From contig JAHHUF010000102.1 in assembly GCA_020024115.1 (NCBI GenBank), forward strand, positions 1 through 6,156: a stretch of DNA of 6,156 nt, written 5' to 3'. Source of the DNA: Anaerofilum sp. GTDB taxonomy: Bacteria > Bacillota > Clostridia > Oscillospirales > Ruminococcaceae. The notes below the pieces were generated by a model. It did not search any database. It saw only the letters and a program-made list of their open reading frames with translations, and was not told where the DNA came from. The translations under genes were made by a program, and so were the position numbers. This document shows, piece by piece, positions 3,604 through 6,156 of the stretch (positions within the stretch are counted from its first letter, which is position 1; every line of letters starts with the position of its first letter).

Positions 3604-6078
3604 ATGGAATCTTTAAATGAACAATTCATACAATTGCGTAAAAAATATATCGAAAAACAGTTTGGAAGACTCAATTCTATGCAAAAACAAGCAGTTTTTC
3701 ACACTGAAGGGCCTTTGCTGATTTTGGCAGGAGCAGGTAGCGGAAAGACCACTGTGTTGGTAAACCGCATTGCGAATATGATTCGCTTTGGCAGAGCATA
3801 CCAAAGCGATTGGCTGCCCCGCAATGCCACAGAACAGGATTGCATAGAGTTGCAGGCTGCCATTGGTGATGCACCATTGGAGCCGCATTTGTATGAAATG
3901 CTGTCAGATTTTGCAGTGCGTCCATGGAATGTACTGGCAATTACCTTTACCAATAAAGCTGCTGGTGAGTTGAAAGAGCGCTTGGCAAAAATGTTGGGCG
4001 AAACAATGGGAAATGATGTGAACGCATCCACATTCCATTCCGCTTGTGTGCGCATTTTGCGAAAAGACGGTGGGCTGTTGGGCTATCCGCAAAGTTTTAC
4101 TATTTATGATACAGACGACCAACAGCGTGCTATGAAAGAAGTGTACAAAGAGCTTTCGGTTGATGATAAATTTTTAGCATTGCGTAGTTGTATTGGTTCC
4201 ATAAGCCACCTGAAAGACCAGATGATTTCTCCAGAACAGGCATTGGCAGACAGCAATGAGTCAAAATCCTTGTTGATTGCACAAATTTATAAAGCATATC
4301 AAACAAAACTGAAAAAAGCTGGCGCAATGGATTTTGATGACCTGATTTATAACACCGTGTGTCTGTTGCAGCAGTTTGAAGAATGTCGTGAGTATTATCG
4401 CAAGCGATTCCAGTATATTTTGGTGGATGAGTACCAAGATACCAGTATCGCACAGTTTCAATTGGTGTATTTGCTGGGCTGTGTGCATCAAAATGTCTGT
4501 GTGGTAGGCGATGATGACCAAAGTATCTATCGTTTTCGTGGTGCTACCATTGAAAATATTCTAAATTTTGAAGACCATTTCAAAGGGGCACAGGTCATCC
4601 GTTTGGAGCAGAATTATCGTTCCACCTCCAATATTTTGGATGCAGCAAACAGTGTTATCTGCAACAATAAAGGCAGAAAAGGCAAAAAACTGTGGACAGA
4701 AAACAGCGAGGGACAAAAGATACACCATTATGAGGCAGAAAGTGAAACAGACGAAGCCCAATATGTAGCAATTGTTATCGGAAAAAATCTGAAAAAAGGT
4801 GCAGCATTAAAAGACCATGCAATTTTGTATCGAATGAATGCACAGTCAGGGCCAATGGAAACCTATTTTGCCCGTTCGGGAATTCCGTATAAAATTATCG
4901 GTGGTTTGCGATTCTATGACCGAAAAGAAGTGAAAGATATTATTTCTTACTTTTCTGTCATTGCAAATGGGCAGGATGACTTGCGCTTGAAGCGAATCAT
5001 CAACGAACCAGCAAGAAAAATCGGAAATGCAACCATCGAAAAAATGACAACCATTGCAGCAGCACAGGAAATGAGCCTGTTGGATGTTGCACAAAACGCA
5101 GCACAGTTTGCAGAGTTGGGGCGTGCAGCAACAGCATTGCAAAAGTTTTATGGGGTGATTGACAAGCTGCGAGAGGTTTTGAAAACAAAGCCTTTGGATG
5201 AATTTGCATCGGAAGTGATTCAGCAAACAGGCTATCAAACCATGCTTGAGGCACAAGGGGATGAAGGTGTTGCACGCATGGAAAACTTGGGACAGTTAGT
5301 GTCCGGTATGCGGCTCTATGCAGACCAAAAAGGAGAAGAAGCAACACTTTCGGGCTTTTTGGAAGAAGTCGCTTTGATTTCTGACTTGGACAACTACGAT
5401 GAAAATGCCGACCGTGTTGTGATGATGACTATGCACGCGGCAAAAGGGTTGGAATTTCCCTATGTCTTTATTTTAGGTTTGGAAGAAGGGGTATTTCCAG
5501 GTCAAATGAGCCGTTATTTTGATGAGGAACTGGAAGAAGAACGGCGTTTGTGCTATGTTGGCATTACACGAGCCAAACAGGAGTTATGGCTGACTTCCAG
5601 CCGCAGTCGTATGATTTTCGGAAAAACCAATCGCAATCCACCTTCTCGCTTTTTGGAAGAAATTGAGCCGGAATTGTTGGATTCTGAAATCAGTCGAACT
5701 TCTGGATGGGGAGCAAACTCGTACAGACAGACAACCTCCCAAAGTTCCGGTTGGGGAAGTTCAACAACATGGGGAACAGCTCCATCCAAAGAGCGAAACG
5801 GTGCTTCCAGCTGGGGAAGCGCAGCAGGCAGTGCAGGTAAATCCTTGCCGCGTGCTAATGCTTGGAAACCGGCATCGGCAGGAATCCAAAAGCCTTTTAC
5901 CAACAGTACAACAAAAGCACAATTTGCAGTGGGGGACAAGATTGAACATCGTGTTTGGGGCAAAGGTGTTGTGAAAAAAGCCACCCCAATGGCAAATGAT
6001 ACACTGTTAGAAGTTCAATTTGATGGTGCAGGTTTGCGAAAAATTATGGCAAACTATACCCCTATTACAAAAATTTAA
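3604..6078 (+). CDS. pcrA: ATP-dependent DNA helicase PcrA (UvrD/Rep superfamily 1A)
   Basis: This 824-residue 3'-5' helicase should act in DNA repair, replication restart and clearing of RNA polymerase and recombinase from DNA. All motifs are intact: Q motif LNSMQKQAV (23-31), Walker A GAGSGKTT (43-50), Ia ITFTNKAA (113-120), Ib STFHSACVRILR (142-153), Walker B VDEYQDT (274-280), III VGDDDQSIYRFRGA (301-314), IV QNYRS (336-340), V TMHAAKGLEFPYV (609-621) and VI EERRLCYVGITRAK (645-658). A low-complexity Ser/Gly/Trp linker (about 696-760) joins the core to a Tudor-like C-terminal domain (FAVGDKIEHRVWGKGVV, 774-790, to the end), which in Bacillus PcrA contacts RNA polymerase. It is longer than the roughly 740 residues of the Bacillus protein, chiefly because of an insertion at about 63-106 between motifs I and Ia, and the linker. 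GGGAG (3588-3592) lies 11 bases before the ATG, a slightly long spacing. UvrD is the alternative name, but the KGLEF motif and C-terminal domain fit PcrA. Confidence 0.95.
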   Translation: MESLNEQFIQLRKKYIEKQFGRLNSMQKQAVFHTEGPLLILAGAGSGKTTVLVNRIANMIRFGRAYQSDWLPRNATEQDCIELQAAIGDAPLEPHLYEMLSDFAVRPWNVLAITFTNKAAGELKERLAKMLGETMGNDVNASTFHSACVRILRKDGGLLGYPQSFTIYDTDDQQRAMKEVYKELSVDDKFLALRSCIGSISHLKDQMISPEQALADSNESKSLLIAQIYKAYQTKLKKAGAMDFDDLIYNTVCLLQQFEECREYYRKRFQYILVDEYQDTSIAQFQLVYLLGCVHQNVCVVGDDDQSIYRFRGATIENILNFEDHFKGAQVIRLEQNYRSTSNILDAANSVICNNKGRKGKKLWTENSEGQKIHHYEAESETDEAQYVAIVIGKNLKKGAALKDHAILYRMNAQSGPMETYFARSGIPYKIIGGLRFYDRKEVKDIISYFSVIANGQDDLRLKRIINEPARKIGNATIEKMTTIAAAQEMSLLDVAQNAAQFAELGRAATALQKFYGVIDKLREVLKTKPLDEFASEVIQQTGYQTMLEAQGDEGVARMENLGQLVSGMRLYADQKGEEATLSGFLEEVALISDLDNYDENADRVVMMTMHAAKGLEFPYVFILGLEEGVFPGQMSRYFDEELEEERRLCYVGITRAKQELWLTSSRSRMIFGKTNRNPPSRFLEEIEPELLDSEISRTSGWGANSYRQTTSQSSGWGSSTTWGTAPSKERNGASSWGSAAGSAGKSLPRANAWKPASAGIQKPFTNSTTKAQFAVGDKIEHRVWGKGVVKKATPMANDTLLEVQFDGAGLRKIMANYTPITKI

Positions 6079-6095
6079 AATAAAAGGACAATACC

Positions 6096-6156
6096 ATGAA
6101 AGTTACACTGATTGCACATACACCAAACCCGGAGCAAGTTGTTGCAGCAGCAGCAA
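6096..6156 (+). CDS. thyX: Flavin-dependent thymidylate synthase ThyX, N-terminal fragment (cut by window end)
   Basis: Only the first 20 codons are present: MKVTLIAHTPNPEQVVAAAA. This closely matches the N-terminus of clostridial ThyX proteins, in which a beta strand KVxLIAxTPNPE and the VVAAAA helix precede the RLCYS element that should follow. ThyX makes dTMP from dUMP using FAD, NADPH and methylenetetrahydrofolate. AAAAGGA (6082-6088) seven bases upstream supports the ATG at 6096. The gap to pcrA is 17 bases without a hairpin, so the two are probably co-transcribed. The identification rests on a short stretch and should be confirmed with the rest of the gene. Confidence 0.8.
   Translation, partial: MKVTLIAHTPNPEQVVAAAA

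Noticed and set aside
5689..5883. Possible frameshift or fusion joint in pcrA at the Trp-rich region
   Set aside because: The frame stays open and resumes in a genuine PcrA C-terminal domain, so it is a linker and not damage.
5553..5984. Long ORFs on both strands over the PcrA linker
   Set aside because: They follow from the low-complexity Ser/Gly codons of the linker; pcrA continues in frame to a recognisable C-terminal domain.
1..6156. Mobile element, CRISPR array, phage or defence system
   Set aside because: No transposase, integrase, spaced repeats, tRNA attachment site or defence protein is visible; gene content is housekeeping and transport.

Overview
The window looks like ordinary chromosomal DNA from a low-GC, anaerobic member of the Bacillota, most likely a clostridium. 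I infer this from the AT-rich base composition with strong GGAGG ribosome sites, the FMN riboswitch placed in front of ribU, the Na+-pumping decarboxylase subunits, the PcrA-type helicase, and the start of a flavin-dependent thymidylate synthase. An Oscillospirales-like gut or rumen clostridium is a guess from the style of the proteins, not something the sequence proves. All supported genes lie on the + strand. The window is cut at its right end inside thyX.

Layout. Positions 1-284 hold no convincing gene, but contain a likely promoter with small inverted repeats around its -10 box. Positions 285-881 encode a 198-residue protein with an XRE-type helix-turn-helix followed by four predicted membrane helices. 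Positions 882-1178 form a complete control region: a promoter (TTGCAT, 16 bp, TATAAT), an FMN riboswitch (about 949-1066) and an intrinsic terminator (1085-1118). It precedes ribU (1179-1793), the riboflavin-binding S component of an ECF transporter. A 14-bp hairpin at 1813-1844 follows. The -35 box of a good promoter (TTGAAA, 17 bp, TATAAT) lies inside that hairpin, and the promoter drives a two-gene unit (1881-3468) encoding the small gamma-type and the large beta subunit of a sodium-pumping decarboxylase. A 13-bp terminator at 3471-3506 ends it. A new promoter with an extended -10 then precedes pcrA (3604-6078, 824 aa), which is followed after 17 bp and no terminator by the first 20 codons of thyX.

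How the parts work together. ribU and its riboswitch form a flavin-uptake module switched off when FMN is plentiful. The decarboxylase subunits form the membrane Na+-pump part of a complex whose carboxyltransferase and biotin-carrier subunits are not in the window. pcrA and thyX are probably co-transcribed and both serve DNA metabolism. ThyX uses FAD, so it is a consumer of the flavin that RibU brings in, but that is a metabolic link and not evidence of co-regulation.

I found no mobile element, CRISPR array, tRNA, rRNA or clear new system. The most interesting points are the promoter nested in a terminator at 1813-1850, the alpha-less decarboxylase unit, the insertion and Trp-rich linker in PcrA, and the repeats at the promoter of the membrane-bound regulator.
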